64,000 nt of DNA from Duganella sp. 1224 (GCF_013408245.1 NZ_JACBYS010000001.1:186001-250000); one strand, 5' to 3'. Counted from the stretch's first letter, positions 43,565-55,276 are shown. The notes: generated by a model from the sequence alone, not told the origin. Program-made: numbers and translations.

Positions 43565-44704
43565 ATGCGTATTACCGAAAAAGTTGTTGCAGCAAGCGTG
43601 TTTGCGATGTTGGCCGGTTGTTCCTTGTTCGGATCCAAAGAAACCAAGAACCAGCCGGCGCCGCTGGTGGAATTGAAAAACGCCTCGCTGACGCCGCGCG
43701 TGGCGTGGAAGTACTCGGTCGGCAAGGCCGGCAACGCCGTCTTCACGCCGGCCGTGGTGGGCGACAGCGTCTACGTGGCCGACGCCGACGGCGTGCTGGT
43801 GCGCCTGAACGCGGCCACCGGCAAGGAAATCTGGCGCGTCAAGACCGGCACCGACCTGACGGCCGGCGTCGGCAGTGACGGCGAGGTGGTGGTGGTCGGC
43901 GGCGCCAAGGGCAAGGTGCTGGCCTACGACATCAACGGCAAGCAGCTGTGGAAGGCGCAGGCCACCAGCGAGGTGCTGTCGTCGCCGCAAGCCGGCGGTG
44001 GCCTGGTGGTGGTGCGCAGCGTCGACAACATCATCACCGGCTACGACGCCAAGACCGGCGAGAAGAAGTGGAACGTTACCCGCAACACGCCGGCCCTGAC
44101 GCTGCGCAACGCGCCGGGCATGGTGATCGCGCCGCCCAACGCCTACATCGCCCAGCCGGGCGGCAAGCTGCTGGCGCTGGCGCTGGCCGCCGGCCAGCAG
44201 CGCTTCGAGGTGGTGGTGGGCGAGCCGCGCGGCGCCACGGAGCTGGAGCGCGTGACCGACATCGCCGGCACGCCGGTGATTTTTGAAAAAGATATTTGCG
44301 CGGTGTCGTACCAAGGCCGCGTCGCCTGCTTCGACGTCGCCACCGGCGCGCCAAAGTGGAGCAAGGCCGCTTCGTCCGACAAGGGCGTGGCGGTGGACCA
44401 GCGTTTCGTGTTCGTCTCGGACGACAAGGGCGCGGTGTCCGCATTCAGCCGTGAAAACGGCGCCAACGCCTGGAAGAACGACAAACTGTCCTACCGCGTG
44501 CTGTCGACCCCCGTGTCGTACGGCCGCGCGGTGGCGGTGGGCGACTACCAGGGCTATGTGCACTTCCTGTCGCGGGAAGATGGCGCATTTATTGGTCGTG
44601 TGGCGACCGACGGCAGCGCGATCAACGCTGATCCGGTCATCGCTGGCACGAATTTGATTTTCCAAACCCAATCAGGGACAGTGACCGCATTTGCGGTCGA
44701 GTAA
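43565..44704 (+). CDS. bamB: Outer-membrane assembly lipoprotein BamB
   Basis: A 379-residue beta-propeller lipoprotein (lipobox MLAGCSLFG) of the BAM complex, which folds outer-membrane proteins. Repeated PQQ-type blades are visible, for example LNAATGKEIWRVKTG, YDAKTGEKKWNV and FDVATGAPKWSK. It is 31 bases after the yfgM gene and 3 bases before der, forming one operon. Confidence 0.94.
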   Translation: MRITEKVVAASVFAMLAGCSLFGSKETKNQPAPLVELKNASLTPRVAWKYSVGKAGNAVFTPAVVGDSVYVADADGVLVRLNAATGKEIWRVKTGTDLTAGVGSDGEVVVVGGAKGKVLAYDINGKQLWKAQATSEVLSSPQAGGGLVVVRSVDNIITGYDAKTGEKKWNVTRNTPALTLRNAPGMVIAPPNAYIAQPGGKLLALALAAGQQRFEVVVGEPRGATELERVTDIAGTPVIFEKDICAVSYQGRVACFDVATGAPKWSKAASSDKGVAVDQRFVFVSDDKGAVSAFSRENGANAWKNDKLSYRVLSTPVSYGRAVAVGDYQGYVHFLSREDGAFIGRVATDGSAINADPVIAGTNLIFQTQSGTVTAFAVE

Positions 44705-44707
44705 AAA

Positions 44708-46054
44708 ATGAAGCCGGTAATCGCATTAGTGGGTCGACCCAACGTTGGGAAATCGACCTTGTTCAATCGTCTGACCCGCTCGCGCGATGCGCTGGTGGCG
44801 GACTTGCCTGGGTTGACGCGCGATCGTCACTATGGCGAGGGCCGTGTCGGCGAACGTCCCTTCCTGGTCATTGACACCGGCGGCTTTGAGCCGGTGGCCA
44901 AGGAAGGCATCCTCCACCAGATGGCCAAGCAGACCAAGCAGGCCGTGGCCGAAGCCGACGTCGTGGTCTTCCTGGTCGACGGCCGCCAGGGCCTGACGCC
45001 GCACGACAAGACCATCACCGACTTCCTGCGCAAGAGCGGCCGTCCGGTGATCCTGGTCGTGAATAAATCGGAGGGCATGCGCTACACCGCGGTGGTGGCG
45101 GACTTCTATGAACTGGGACTGGGCGAACCGGCTGTCATTTCGTCCGCCCACGGCGACGGCGTGGCCGACCTGGTGGAGCTGGCGCTGGACACCGCCTTCG
45201 AGCAGCGTCCGGAAGACCCGGAAGAGCTGGAGAAGACCGACCGCGGCGTCAAGATCGCGCTGGTGGGCCGGCCCAACGTCGGCAAGTCGACGCTGATCAA
45301 CACCCTGGTCGGCGAAGAGCGCGTGATCGCCTTCGACATGCCGGGCACCACCCGCGACTCGATCGAGATTCCATTTGAACGCGACGGCAAGAAGTACACG
45401 CTGATCGACACCGCCGGCATCCGCCGCCGCGGCAAGGTGTTCGAGGCCATCGAGAAGTTCTCGGTGGTGAAGACGCTGCAATCGATCTCGGAAGCCAACG
45501 TGGTGGTGCTGATGCTGGACGCGCAGCAGGACATCTCCGAGCAGGACGCCCACATCGCCGGCTTCGTGCTGGAAACCGGCCGCGCGCTGGTGATCGCCGT
45601 CAACAAGTGGGACGGCCTGGAATCGTGGCGCCGCGACGAGATCAAGATCGACATCGACCGCAAGCTGGACTTCCTCGGCTTCGCCAAGATGCACTTCATC
45701 TCGGCGCTGAAGGGGCAGGGCATCGGCCCGCTGATGAAGTCGCTGGACGCGGCCTATGCCGCCGCCTTCGCCGACCTGTCGACGCCCAAGCTGACCCGCG
45801 CGCTGATCGAGGCGGTGGAGAAGCAGGAGCCGAAGCGCAAGGGTTCGATCCGTCCGAAGATGCGTTACGCCCACCAGGGCGGCATGAATCCACCGGTGAT
45901 CGTCATCCACGGCAACGCGCTGGACGCCATCAGCGAGCCGTACAAGCGCTATCTGGAAAAGCACTTCCGCGACACGTTCAATCTGGTAGGGACCCCGCTG
46001 CGGATCGAACTGCGGACCGGCAAGAATCCGTTCGCCAAATCCTCCGAAAAGTGA
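44708..46054 (+). CDS. der: Ribosome assembly GTPase Der (EngA)
   Basis: A 448-residue protein with two tandem GTPase domains. The first P-loop is [15 protein letters not shown] near residue 8, the second [16 protein letters not shown] near residue 190; G3 motifs (DTGGF and DTAGI) and NKSEG/NKWDG follow. The C-terminal KH-like domain ends with [13 protein letters not shown]. Der assists 50S ribosome maturation. The gene follows bamB by 3 bases. Confidence 0.97.
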   Translation: MKPVIALVGRPNVGKSTLFNRLTRSRDALVADLPGLTRDRHYGEGRVGERPFLVIDTGGFEPVAKEGILHQMAKQTKQAVAEADVVVFLVDGRQGLTPHDKTITDFLRKSGRPVILVVNKSEGMRYTAVVADFYELGLGEPAVISSAHGDGVADLVELALDTAFEQRPEDPEELEKTDRGVKIALVGRPNVGKSTLINTLVGEERVIAFDMPGTTRDSIEIPFERDGKKYTLIDTAGIRRRGKVFEAIEKFSVVKTLQSISEANVVVLMLDAQQDISEQDAHIAGFVLETGRALVIAVNKWDGLESWRRDEIKIDIDRKLDFLGFAKMHFISALKGQGIGPLMKSLDAAYAAAFADLSTPKLTRALIEAVEKQEPKRKGSIRPKMRYAHQGGMNPPVIVIHGNALDAISEPYKRYLEKHFRDTFNLVGTPLRIELRTGKNPFAKSSEK

Positions 46055-46090
46055 CGTCGTCGGGCGCCGGCATCACGCGGTGTTCAGCGA

Positions 46091-46170
46091 CGTCATTCCG
46101 GCGCAAGCCGGAATCCATGCGGCGCATCACCGGTCCGCGTTCGATGCATTCCGGCTGGCGCCGGCATGAC
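46091..46170. repeat. REP-like paired hairpin repeat, copy 3
   Basis: The left hairpin (46091-46119) has CATTCCGGC and GCCGGAATCC arms; the right (46144-46170) has GCATTCCGGC and GCCGGCATGAC. Same layout as the copies at 3011 and 14543. It lies just after der. Confidence 0.85.
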
Positions 46171-46374
46171 ACAATTTTTTCGCGTTTTTTTGCAGGAACT
46201 CCCTGCAAAAAAAACAAAAACAGGTTACAGTGGCTTAGAAGCACCACTTTTTACGTGGCGAGCGGTGTTTCAGCGAAAATAGTTTGACTTTTGGATGAGT
46301 TTTCGCTGGGCCACGTACTTGAAATCAAGCGTTTCGCCTCCACTTCCAACACAACAACATAAAATGGAGCTGTT
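46171..46374 (+). promoter_or_regulatory. Structured region upstream of hfq
   Basis: This stretch holds two structures. One is a 12-base inverted repeat with an A/T-rich base (TTTTTTTGCAGG at 46185-46196 with CCTGCAAAAAAA at 46202-46213). The other is a nested hairpin: outer arms TACGTGGC (46252-46259) and GCCACGTA (46310-46317), inner arms CAGCGAAAA (46271-46279) and TTTTCGCTG (46300-46308), with a 20-base loop. It ends 57 bases before hfq, whose ribosome site GGAG is 5 bases from the ATG. hfq mRNA is autoregulated in E. coli; whether this element serves that role here is unknown. Confidence 0.5.
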
Positions 46375-46611
46375 ATGAGCAATAAAGGGCAACTGTTACA
46401 AGACCCATTCCTGAATGCCTTGCGCAAGGAGCATGTTCCTGTATCGATTTATCTGGTCAACGGCATCAAGCTGCAAGGCCATATCGAATCGTTCGACCAG
46501 TACGTCGTACTGCTGCGTAACACCGTGACCCAGATGGTCTACAAGCACGCCATCTCCACCGTGGTACCGGCGCGCGCCGTCAACCTCAATATCGAAAACG
46601 AAGCGGAATAA
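46375..46611 (+). CDS. hfq: RNA chaperone Hfq
   Basis: A 78-residue Sm-like protein that forms hexameric rings and pairs small RNAs with mRNAs. The Sm1 motif ([27 protein letters not shown]) and Sm2 motif ([15 protein letters not shown]) are intact, with a short C-terminal tail. It lies upstream of hflX as in most Proteobacteria. Confidence 0.97.
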   Translation: MSNKGQLLQDPFLNALRKEHVPVSIYLVNGIKLQGHIESFDQYVVLLRNTVTQMVYKHAISTVVPARAVNLNIENEAE

Positions 46612-46653
46612 GCATTTGCAGCATCGCTTTTTTTCACTTAGCCTGACCGTCGT

Positions 46654-47832
46654 ATGCGCGCAGCTCTAGTCGGTATCGATTTTGGCCAGGGCGACTTTGC
46701 CGCCAGCGTCGAGGAACTGAATCTGCTGGCCCGCTCGGCGGGGGCGGAGCCGGTGACGGTCATCACGGCCCGGCGTTCGGCCCCGGACGCGGCTTATTTC
46801 GTCGGCAGCGGCAAGGCGGACGAAATCGGCCAGGCCGTGCTGGCGGACCGCATCGAAATCGTCATCTTCAACCACGCGCTGTCGCCGGCGCAGCAACGCA
46901 ATCTGGAAAAGCGCCTGAACATCCGGGTGCTGGACCGGACCAGCCTGATTCTCGACATCTTTGCCCAGCGCGCGAAAAGCCACGAGGGCAAGTTGCAGGT
47001 CGAGCTGGCGCAGTTGCAGCACCTTGCCACCCGATTAATACGCGGCTGGACCCACCTGGAACGGCAGAAGGGTGGTATCGGCCTGCGCGGCCCCGGCGAA
47101 ACGCAGCTGGAAACCGACCGCCGGCTGATCGGCGAGCGCGTGAAAATGCTGCGTTCGCGCCTGGCCAAGCTGCGCAAGCAGCACGAGACCCAGCGCCGTT
47201 CGCGCAACCGCACCCAGACCTTCTCGATCTCGCTGGTGGGCTACACCAATGCCGGCAAGTCGACGCTGTTCAACGCGGTGACCAAGGCCGGCGTGTATGC
47301 CGCCGACCAGTTGTTCGCCACGCTGGACACGACCTCGCGCCGCGTCTACATGAACGAGGAAGTCGGCCACGTGGTCCTGTCGGACACCGTCGGCTTCGTG
47401 CGCGAGCTGCCGCACCAGCTGGTGGCGGCGTTCCGCGCCACGCTGGAGGAGACCATCCACGCCGATCTGCTGCTGCACGTGGTGGACGCCGCGTCGCCGG
47501 TGCGCATGGAGCAGATCGAGCAGGTCAACCTGGTGTTGCAGGAGATCGGCGCCGATCACATCCCGCAGATCCTGGTGTGGAACAAGATCGACGCGGCGGG
47601 GCTGGAACCGTCCGTTGAGCGAGATGAGTATGATAAGATTTCTCGCGTCTTCCTCAGTGCCCGCACCGGGGAAGGACTGGACCTGCTGCGCGACGCCATC
47701 ACCGAATGGGCCAAGGCCGCGCCCAACGCGCGCCTGCATCCGACCTACGACGCGCAACAAGAAGAATCAGAAGAATTAGAAGAATTGGAAGTAGAGAGCA
47801 GTCCCACCCTTACTGACGTTGGATCACACTAA
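46654..47832 (+). CDS. hflX: GTPase HflX
   Basis: A 392-residue GTPase that splits stalled or stressed 70S ribosomes. The N-terminal HflX domain includes the GPGETQLETDRR signature, and the G domain begins with GYTNAGKSTLFNAVT. The C-terminal tail is acidic (EESEELEELEVE). Its stop shares one base with the hflK start (TAATG). Confidence 0.96.
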   Translation: MRAALVGIDFGQGDFAASVEELNLLARSAGAEPVTVITARRSAPDAAYFVGSGKADEIGQAVLADRIEIVIFNHALSPAQQRNLEKRLNIRVLDRTSLILDIFAQRAKSHEGKLQVELAQLQHLATRLIRGWTHLERQKGGIGLRGPGETQLETDRRLIGERVKMLRSRLAKLRKQHETQRRSRNRTQTFSISLVGYTNAGKSTLFNAVTKAGVYAADQLFATLDTTSRRVYMNEEVGHVVLSDTVGFVRELPHQLVAAFRATLEETIHADLLLHVVDAASPVRMEQIEQVNLVLQEIGADHIPQILVWNKIDAAGLEPSVERDEYDKISRVFLSARTGEGLDLLRDAITEWAKAAPNARLHPTYDAQQEESEELEELEVESSPTLTDVGSH

Positions 47833-49157
47833 TGCGTGTCTCCTCACTTATGAAACGATTCGGCCTGAAGCTGTCGCTGAACGACCCCCGCTGGGGGAAG
47901 GACAACAAGCCGCAAGCCAATGAAGGCAAGAAGCCCGGCGAGGGCCCGCCAGACATGGAACAGCTGTGGCGCGACTTCAACCAGAAGCTGAACAACCTGT
48001 TTGGCCAGAAGCGTCCGCCCAACAACAATAACAACGACAACAACGGCGGCGGCGACGGCGGCAATCGTCCCGACATCACCGGCGGCGTGCGCGCCACGGC
48101 CGGCGCCATCGGCGCCGTGGTGGCGCTGATCTGGCTCGCCAGCGGTTCGTTCATCGTGCAGGAAGGCCAGACCGGCGTGGTCTACACCTTCGGCAAAGTC
48201 AGCCACACCACCGGCTCCGGTTTCAACTGGCGCTGGCCGTACCCGTTCCAGAGCGACGAGACGGTTAAGGTGTCGCAGATGCGCATGGTGGAAATCGGCT
48301 ACCGTGGCAATATCAAGAACAAGCAGGCGCGCGAATCGCTGATGCTGACCGATGACGAGAACATCATCGACATCCAGTTCGCCGTGCAGTTCAAGCTGAA
48401 GGACCCGGTGGCGTGGCTGATGAACAACCGCGACGAGGAAGACACCGTGCGCCAGGTCGCCGAGACCTCGATCCGCGAAATCGTCGGCAAGAACAAGATG
48501 GACTTCGTGCTGTACGAGGGCCGCGACAAGGTCGCCTTCGAAACCCAGCAGCTGATGCAGCAGATCCTGGACCGCTACGCCTCCGGCGTGCTGGTGTCCA
48601 GCGTCACGCTGCAGGCGGTGCAGCCGCCGGAGCAGGTGCAGGTGGCGTTTGACGACGCCGTCAAGGCCGGCCAGGACCGCGAGCGCCAGAAGAACGAGGG
48701 CCAGGCCTACGCCAACCAGGTGATCCCGACCGCGCGCGGCGCCGCCTCGCGCCTGTTGCAGGAAGCCGAGGGCTATCGTTCTCAGGTGGTGGAAAACGCC
48801 ACCGGTAACGCCTCGCGCTTCAAGCAGGTGCTGGTGGAGTACCAGAAGGCGCCGGCCGTGACCCGCGACCGCATGTACCTGGACACCATGCAGCAGATCT
48901 TCGCCAACACCTCCAAGGTAATGGTGGACGCCAAGAACGGCAGCAACCTGCTGTATTTGCCGCTGGATAAACTGATCCAGCAGGCCGCCGCCACCGACGC
49001 CCAAGCCGCCGCCGCGCGCGCCGCCGCGCAGGCCGCCGCCGGCACGCCGCCAGCGGTCAACCCCACGCTGCCGTCCGACCTGATGCCGTCGGTGGAAGTC
49101 AACCGCCAGCGCGACCAGCGCTCGCGCGAGTCCTTACGTGAACGGGAGAGCCGTTAA
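47832..49157 (+). CDS. hflK: FtsH regulator HflK
   Basis: A 441-residue band-7/SPFH membrane protein that forms, with HflC, a cage around FtsH. An unusual Asn/Gly-rich stretch (NNNNNDNNGGGDGGN) precedes the transmembrane segment near residue 90. The SPFH domain and a long coiled coil follow, and the Ala-rich tail ends near residue 440. An ATG six codons later is a possible alternative start. It is followed directly by hflC. Confidence 0.94.
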   Translation: MRVSSLMKRFGLKLSLNDPRWGKDNKPQANEGKKPGEGPPDMEQLWRDFNQKLNNLFGQKRPPNNNNNDNNGGGDGGNRPDITGGVRATAGAIGAVVALIWLASGSFIVQEGQTGVVYTFGKVSHTTGSGFNWRWPYPFQSDETVKVSQMRMVEIGYRGNIKNKQARESLMLTDDENIIDIQFAVQFKLKDPVAWLMNNRDEEDTVRQVAETSIREIVGKNKMDFVLYEGRDKVAFETQQLMQQILDRYASGVLVSSVTLQAVQPPEQVQVAFDDAVKAGQDRERQKNEGQAYANQVIPTARGAASRLLQEAEGYRSQVVENATGNASRFKQVLVEYQKAPAVTRDRMYLDTMQQIFANTSKVMVDAKNGSNLLYLPLDKLIQQAAATDAQAAAARAAAQAAAGTPPAVNPTLPSDLMPSVEVNRQRDQRSRESLRERESR

Positions 49158-50065
49158 TGAATCGCATAGCTAGTACCGTTGTCCTGGCGTTCATCGCGCT
49201 GATGCTGCTGTCGTCGACCGTGTTCGTGGTCGACCAGCGCAAGTATGCGATCGTGTTCGCGCTGGGCCAGATCAAGGAAGTGATCCGCGAGCCGGGCCTG
49301 CACTTCAAGCTGCCGCCGCCGTTCCAGAACGTGCTGTTGCTGGATAACCGCATCATGACGATCGAATCGCCGGACGCCGAGCGCTTCATCACCGCCGAGA
49401 AGATGAACATCCTGGTGGACAGCTTCGTCAAATGGCGCATCGGCCGCGGCGAGGCGCAGCCCAAGCTGTACTACGTCACCTTTGGCGGCGACGAGAGCCG
49501 CGCGCGCGACCGCATGTCGCAGATCATCAAGGCGGCGCTGAACGAGGAAATCACCAAGCGCACCGTGGCCGAGGTGATCTCCGGCCAGCGCGGCAAGGTG
49601 ATGGAGGGCATTCGCGCCAAGGTGGTGCAGGAAGCCGCGCAGATCGGCGTCGAGATCATCGACGTGCGCCTCAAGCGCGTCGAGTATGTGGAGCAGATCA
49701 ACAACTCGGTGTACGAGCGCATGAAAGCCGAGCGCCTGCGCGTGGCCAACGAGCTGCGTTCGACCGGCGCGGCGGAATCCGAAAAGATCCGCGCCGACGC
49801 CGATCGCCAGCGTTCGGTGATCCTGGCCGAAGCGTATCGCGAATCCGAGGAAATCAAGGGCGAGGGCGACGCCAAGGCATCGGCCATCTACGCCGAGGCG
49901 TTCGGCAAGAACCCCGAGTTCTACAAGTTCTACCGCAGCCTGGAAGCCTACCGCAGCACGTTCAAGAACCATGGCGACGTGATGGTGGTGGACCCAAGCT
50001 CCGACTTCTTCAAATACTTCAAGGGCGCCGGCGCCGGCGGCGCCGCCGCGCCAGCCAAGAAGTAA
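49157..50065 (+). CDS. hflC: FtsH regulator HflC
   Basis: A 302-residue SPFH protein with one N-terminal transmembrane segment (TVVLAFIALMLLSSTVFVV), paired with HflK in the complex that modulates the FtsH protease. The band-7 domain covers about residues 20-200, followed by a coiled coil. Its start overlaps the hflK stop by one base. The usual DUF2065 gene after hflC is absent. Confidence 0.95.
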   Translation: MNRIASTVVLAFIALMLLSSTVFVVDQRKYAIVFALGQIKEVIREPGLHFKLPPPFQNVLLLDNRIMTIESPDAERFITAEKMNILVDSFVKWRIGRGEAQPKLYYVTFGGDESRARDRMSQIIKAALNEEITKRTVAEVISGQRGKVMEGIRAKVVQEAAQIGVEIIDVRLKRVEYVEQINNSVYERMKAERLRVANELRSTGAAESEKIRADADRQRSVILAEAYRESEEIKGEGDAKASAIYAEAFGKNPEFYKFYRSLEAYRSTFKNHGDVMVVDPSSDFFKYFKGAGAGGAAAPAKK

Positions 50066-50080
50066 CCCGAGGCTCCGCTT

Positions 50081-50112
50081 CAGGGTCAGACCCCGTACGG
50101 GGTCTGACCCTG
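50081..50112. repeat. GGGTCAGACCCC palindrome, copy 4
   Basis: A 32-base perfect palindrome centred on GTAC, with arms CAGGGTCAGACCCC and GGGGTCTGACCCTG. Relative to copies 1-3 the two halves are exchanged (TCAG comes first). It fills the gap after hflC together with about 160 bases that hold no gene but precede hisZ. Confidence 0.88.
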
Positions 50113-50274
50113 CAGCCACAGGCCGGCGCGCCGCCCGCTGCCGATGCGGGGTGGCTTGTTCGCATCTTTTTCCCCTCTGAAGACGCGTTTTCGCGTAAAA
50201 TATCAGGTTCGGCCCTCCAGTTAGCGGCCAAGGCCTGTGCGCCGCATTGTTCATTTTTTAATTAAATAAGTCCC
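50113..50274 (+). other. Gap before hisZ with no gene
   Basis: After the palindrome the gap contains GC-rich DNA, then an AT-rich segment (CGTAAAATATCAGG near 50195-50208) that may hold a promoter for hisZ-purA, and TTTTTTAATTAAATAAG just before the start. No ribosome site of canonical form is visible. I see no small gene here. Confidence 0.35.
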
Positions 50275-52750
<2,476 letters not shown>

Positions 52751-52762
52751 TCAAGGAAAAAT

Positions 52763-53308
52763 ATGACCACCCCACAATCGAACGAAAAACACCTCTGGGT
52801 CACCTGGGACGAATACCATCGCCTGATCGAGCGCCTGGCGCTCAAGGTGCACGAATCCGGCTGGAAGTTTGACATGGTGCTGTGCCTGGCGCGCGGCGGC
52901 GTGCGTCCGGGCGACGTGTTCTCGCGCATCTTCGACGTGCCGCTGGCGATCCTGTCGACCAGCTCCTACCGCGAAGACAAGGGCACCGTGCAGGGCGACC
53001 TGGACATCGCCAAGTACATGACCATGACCAAGGGCCCGCTGAGCGGCAAGATCCTGCTGATCGACGACCTGGCCGATTCCGGCGTGACGCTGATGAAGGT
53101 GGTGGACCACCTGAAGCAGAACTTCACCGGCGTGACCGAAGTGAAGACCGCCGTCATCTGGACCAAGGGCAGCTCGGCCTTCCGTCCGGACTACCAGATG
53201 GAAGAACTGCCGCACAACCCGTGGATCCACCAGCCGTTCGAAGACTACGACGGCCTGCGTCCGCACCAGCTGGCGGCGTGGATCAAGAAAGGCGAAACGG
53301 CCGCCTAA
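52763..53308 (+). CDS. Type I phosphoribosyltransferase (purine salvage type)
   Basis: A 181-residue PRTase. The PRPP-binding motif is ILLIDDLADSGVTL near residue 100, and VLCLARGGVRPGDVFSR is the conserved loop near residue 40. Similar proteins act as xanthine or hypoxanthine-guanine phosphoribosyltransferases; the exact base cannot be told from sequence. Position after purA supports a purine role. AAGGAAAAAT precedes the ATG, and a terminator closes the gene. Confidence 0.9.
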   Translation: MTTPQSNEKHLWVTWDEYHRLIERLALKVHESGWKFDMVLCLARGGVRPGDVFSRIFDVPLAILSTSSYREDKGTVQGDLDIAKYMTMTKGPLSGKILLIDDLADSGVTLMKVVDHLKQNFTGVTEVKTAVIWTKGSSAFRPDYQMEELPHNPWIHQPFEDYDGLRPHQLAAWIKKGETAA

Positions 53309-53319
53309 GCCGCTTTGAC

Positions 53320-53345
53320 AAGGGAGCCGCGGCTCCCTTTTTTTA
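53320..53345 (+). terminator. Intrinsic terminator after the PRTase gene
   Basis: The palindrome AGGGAGCCGCGGCTCCCT (53321-53338) is followed by a T-run. It ends the hisZ-purA-PRTase transcript. Confidence 0.88.
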
Positions 53346-53357
53346 CCCCCAAACGAA

Positions 53358-53386
53358 GGGGTCTGACCCCTGCGGGGTCAGACCCC
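53358..53386. repeat. GGGGTCTGACCCC palindrome, copy 5
   Basis: Two 13-base complementary arms GGGGTCTGACCCC and GGGGTCAGACCCC with a 3-base TGC centre instead of GTAC. A GTGCGGG box lies 12 bases after it, as in copies 1 and 3. It sits between the PRTase terminator and marC. Confidence 0.88.
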
Positions 53387-53465
53387 GGCTTTATCGGTGT
53401 GCGGGTTTCAAGGGTGCCGCATGCTGTCAAAGCCAAGCAATGTCAACCCCACTACACAGACGCCC

Positions 53466-54062
53466 ATGACCCAAGACTTCTTCCAGACCTTCATCCTGCT
53501 GCTGCTGGTGACCGACCCCTTCGGCAACGTTCCGCTGTTCGCCAGCGTGCTCAATCCGGTGCCGGTGGCGCGCCGGCCGCGCATCGTCATCCGCGAATGC
53601 GGCATCGCTTTTGTGCTGCTGCTGATCTTCATGTTCTTCGGCCGCCACTTCCTGTCGGCGCTGCACCTGTCCGAAGTGTCGCTGCGCATCGGCGGCGCCG
53701 TGATCCTGCTGCTGATTTCGATCCGCATGATCTTCCCGCACCCCGACGGCGTGCTGGGCCGCGCCGATGGCGCCGAACCCTTCATCGTGCCGCTGGCGAT
53801 CCCGGCGCTGGCCGGCCCATCGGCGCTGGCCACGGTGCTGCTGTTCTCGCGTGAAAGCACCGGCGAAGTGCTGGTGCACGTGGCCGCGCTGGCGGCGGTG
53901 GGCGTGATCTGGCTGATGGTCTTCCTCAGTGCGGAAAAGCTGCAGAAAGTCCTCGGCCCGCAGGTGATGACCGCCTTCGAGCGCCTGATGGGCCTGATCC
54001 TGACCGCGATGTCGATCGAAATGCTGTTGGGCGGCATCCGCGAATTCGTGAAAACATTATAA
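53466..54062 (+). CDS. MarC-family integral membrane protein
   Basis: A 198-residue protein with six predicted transmembrane helices (such as FQTFILLLLVTDPFGNVPLF and LALAALAAVGVIWLMVFL-type segments), matching the UPF0056/MarC family in which PFG and the IPALAGPSALATVLL motif are conserved. The biochemical role of MarC is not established; an older link to antibiotic resistance was not confirmed. The ATG at 53466 gives the standard length; in-frame ATGs upstream would add a hydrophilic leader. Confidence 0.88.
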   Translation: MTQDFFQTFILLLLVTDPFGNVPLFASVLNPVPVARRPRIVIRECGIAFVLLLIFMFFGRHFLSALHLSEVSLRIGGAVILLLISIRMIFPHPDGVLGRADGAEPFIVPLAIPALAGPSALATVLLFSRESTGEVLVHVAALAAVGVIWLMVFLSAEKLQKVLGPQVMTAFERLMGLILTAMSIEMLLGGIREFVKTL

Positions 54063-54075
54063 AAAAGCTTTGGTG

Positions 54076-54093
54076 CTCGCATGAAAATGCGAG
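54076..54093 (+). terminator. Possible hairpin terminator after marC
   Basis: A 7-base stem CTCGCAT-GAAA-ATGCGAG with a GAAA tetraloop follows the marC stop by 13 bases. The T-run is weak (TACACTTTATTT), so termination is uncertain. Confidence 0.4.
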
Positions 54094-54111
54094 TACACTT
54101 TATTTCACACC

Positions 54112-54129
54112 AATGTAACCGGTTACATT
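54112..54129. promoter_or_regulatory. LacI-type operator 1
   Basis: The perfect 18-base palindrome AATGTAACCGGTTACATT has the central CG expected for LacI-family sites. It lies 70 bases before the regulator start and is identical to the second site 53 bases away, centre to centre (about five helical turns), suggesting cooperative autoregulation. Confidence 0.85.
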
Positions 54130-54164
54130 CGTTATCGAAGTTGCCGGTTTTATTTTTTGATAGC

Positions 54165-54182
54165 AATGTAACCGGTTACATT
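54165..54182. promoter_or_regulatory. LacI-type operator 2
   Basis: A second exact copy of AATGTAACCGGTTACATT, 17 bases before the start of the LacI-family gene. It overlaps the place where the promoter or ribosome entry of that gene should be. No copy was seen before the TonB-dependent receptor. Confidence 0.85.
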
Positions 54183-54199
54183 TTCAAAAAGGGCGATCT

Positions 54200-55216
54200 A
54201 TGGCAGTGACCATCAAGGATGTGGCGCAGGCGGCGGGCGTGTCGGTGGCGTCGGTGTCGCGCGCGCTCAACGGCCACGCCAGCATCACCGACGACACCCG
54301 CAAGCACGTGCTGGAGGTGGTCAAGCGCATGCGCTACATGCCGCATGTCGGCGCCCGCAGCCTGACCACCAGCACCACCAACACCATCGGCGTGCTGCTG
54401 CCGGACCTGTATGGCGAGTTCTTCTCGGAGATGATCCGCGGTATCGACGGCGCGGCACGCCAGCGCGGCCTGCACCTGATGGTCTCCAGCCTGCACGGCG
54501 ACGCCGACGAGGCGGCGCTGGCGCTGCGCGCCATGCGCGGCCGCGTCGATGGCCTGCTGGTGATGTCGCCGCACGTCGACGCCGCTTTTTTGTCCGACAA
54601 CCTGCCGGACGAACTGCCCATCGTGTTGATGAACAGCGCCGCCGGCGGCACCCACTATCCGGCGCTGTCGGTCGATAACTACAGTGCCGCCCATGCGATG
54701 GTGGTCCATCTGGCGGGCTGCGGCTACCAGCGCATCGCCTTCATCGCCGGACCGTCCGGCAACTACGAGGCGCAGGAACGCCTGCGCGGCTATCACGCGG
54801 CGCTGGCCGGACTGGCGCCCGGCGCCGCGCCGCGCGTGTTTGCAGGCGACTTCTCGGAACCATCCGGCGAGGCGGTGGGGCGCGCGCTGCTGGCGCTGCC
54901 GGCGGGCCAACGTCCGCAAGCGCTGTTCGCCGCCAACGACATGATGGCCATCGGCGCGCTGCTGACACTGACGCAGGGGGGCGTGCAGGTGCCGCGCGAC
55001 ATGGCGGTGGCCGGCTTCGACGATATTCCCATCGCGCGGTACGTCAGTCCCGCCCTGAGCACGGTGCGCGTGCCCATCGCCGAGTTGGGCGTGCAGGCGC
55101 TGGAACGGCTGCTGTCCGCCATCGACGGCAGCGGCGCCGGCGCGCCAGCCAGCATGGCCACGCTGGCCGCCACGCTGGTGGTACGCGCCTCCACGGGAGA
55201 GTCCAGCACACCATAA
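54200..55216 (+). CDS. LacI-family transcriptional regulator
   Basis: A 338-residue repressor with an N-terminal helix-turn-helix (IKDVAQAAGVSVASVSRALNGHASI, residues 5-29) and a periplasmic-binding-protein-like sugar domain. The hinge helix region (MPHVGARSLTT) is intact. It heads the TonB receptor/glycosidase/ABC locus, and two identical operators lie before it, so it probably represses itself and possibly the following genes until a sugar binds. Confidence 0.94.
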   Translation: MAVTIKDVAQAAGVSVASVSRALNGHASITDDTRKHVLEVVKRMRYMPHVGARSLTTSTTNTIGVLLPDLYGEFFSEMIRGIDGAARQRGLHLMVSSLHGDADEAALALRAMRGRVDGLLVMSPHVDAAFLSDNLPDELPIVLMNSAAGGTHYPALSVDNYSAAHAMVVHLAGCGYQRIAFIAGPSGNYEAQERLRGYHAALAGLAPGAAPRVFAGDFSEPSGEAVGRALLALPAGQRPQALFAANDMMAIGALLTLTQGGVQVPRDMAVAGFDDIPIARYVSPALSTVRVPIAELGVQALERLLSAIDGSGAGAPASMATLAATLVVRASTGESSTP

Positions 55217-55276
55217 CCCCACCCGCAACACTGCAGTTCATGACCTAGATACATACAAAAAAATCAGGAGACAACC

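Noticed and set aside
46185..46213. Intrinsic terminator for der
   Set aside because: On the plus strand the 5-base GC core is followed by A, not T; the T/A parts pair in the stem, so it is better called an inverted repeat.
50066..50274. DUF2065 gene expected between hflC and hisZ
   Set aside because: No frame of suitable length or hydrophobicity; the gap holds a palindrome and AT-rich DNA.
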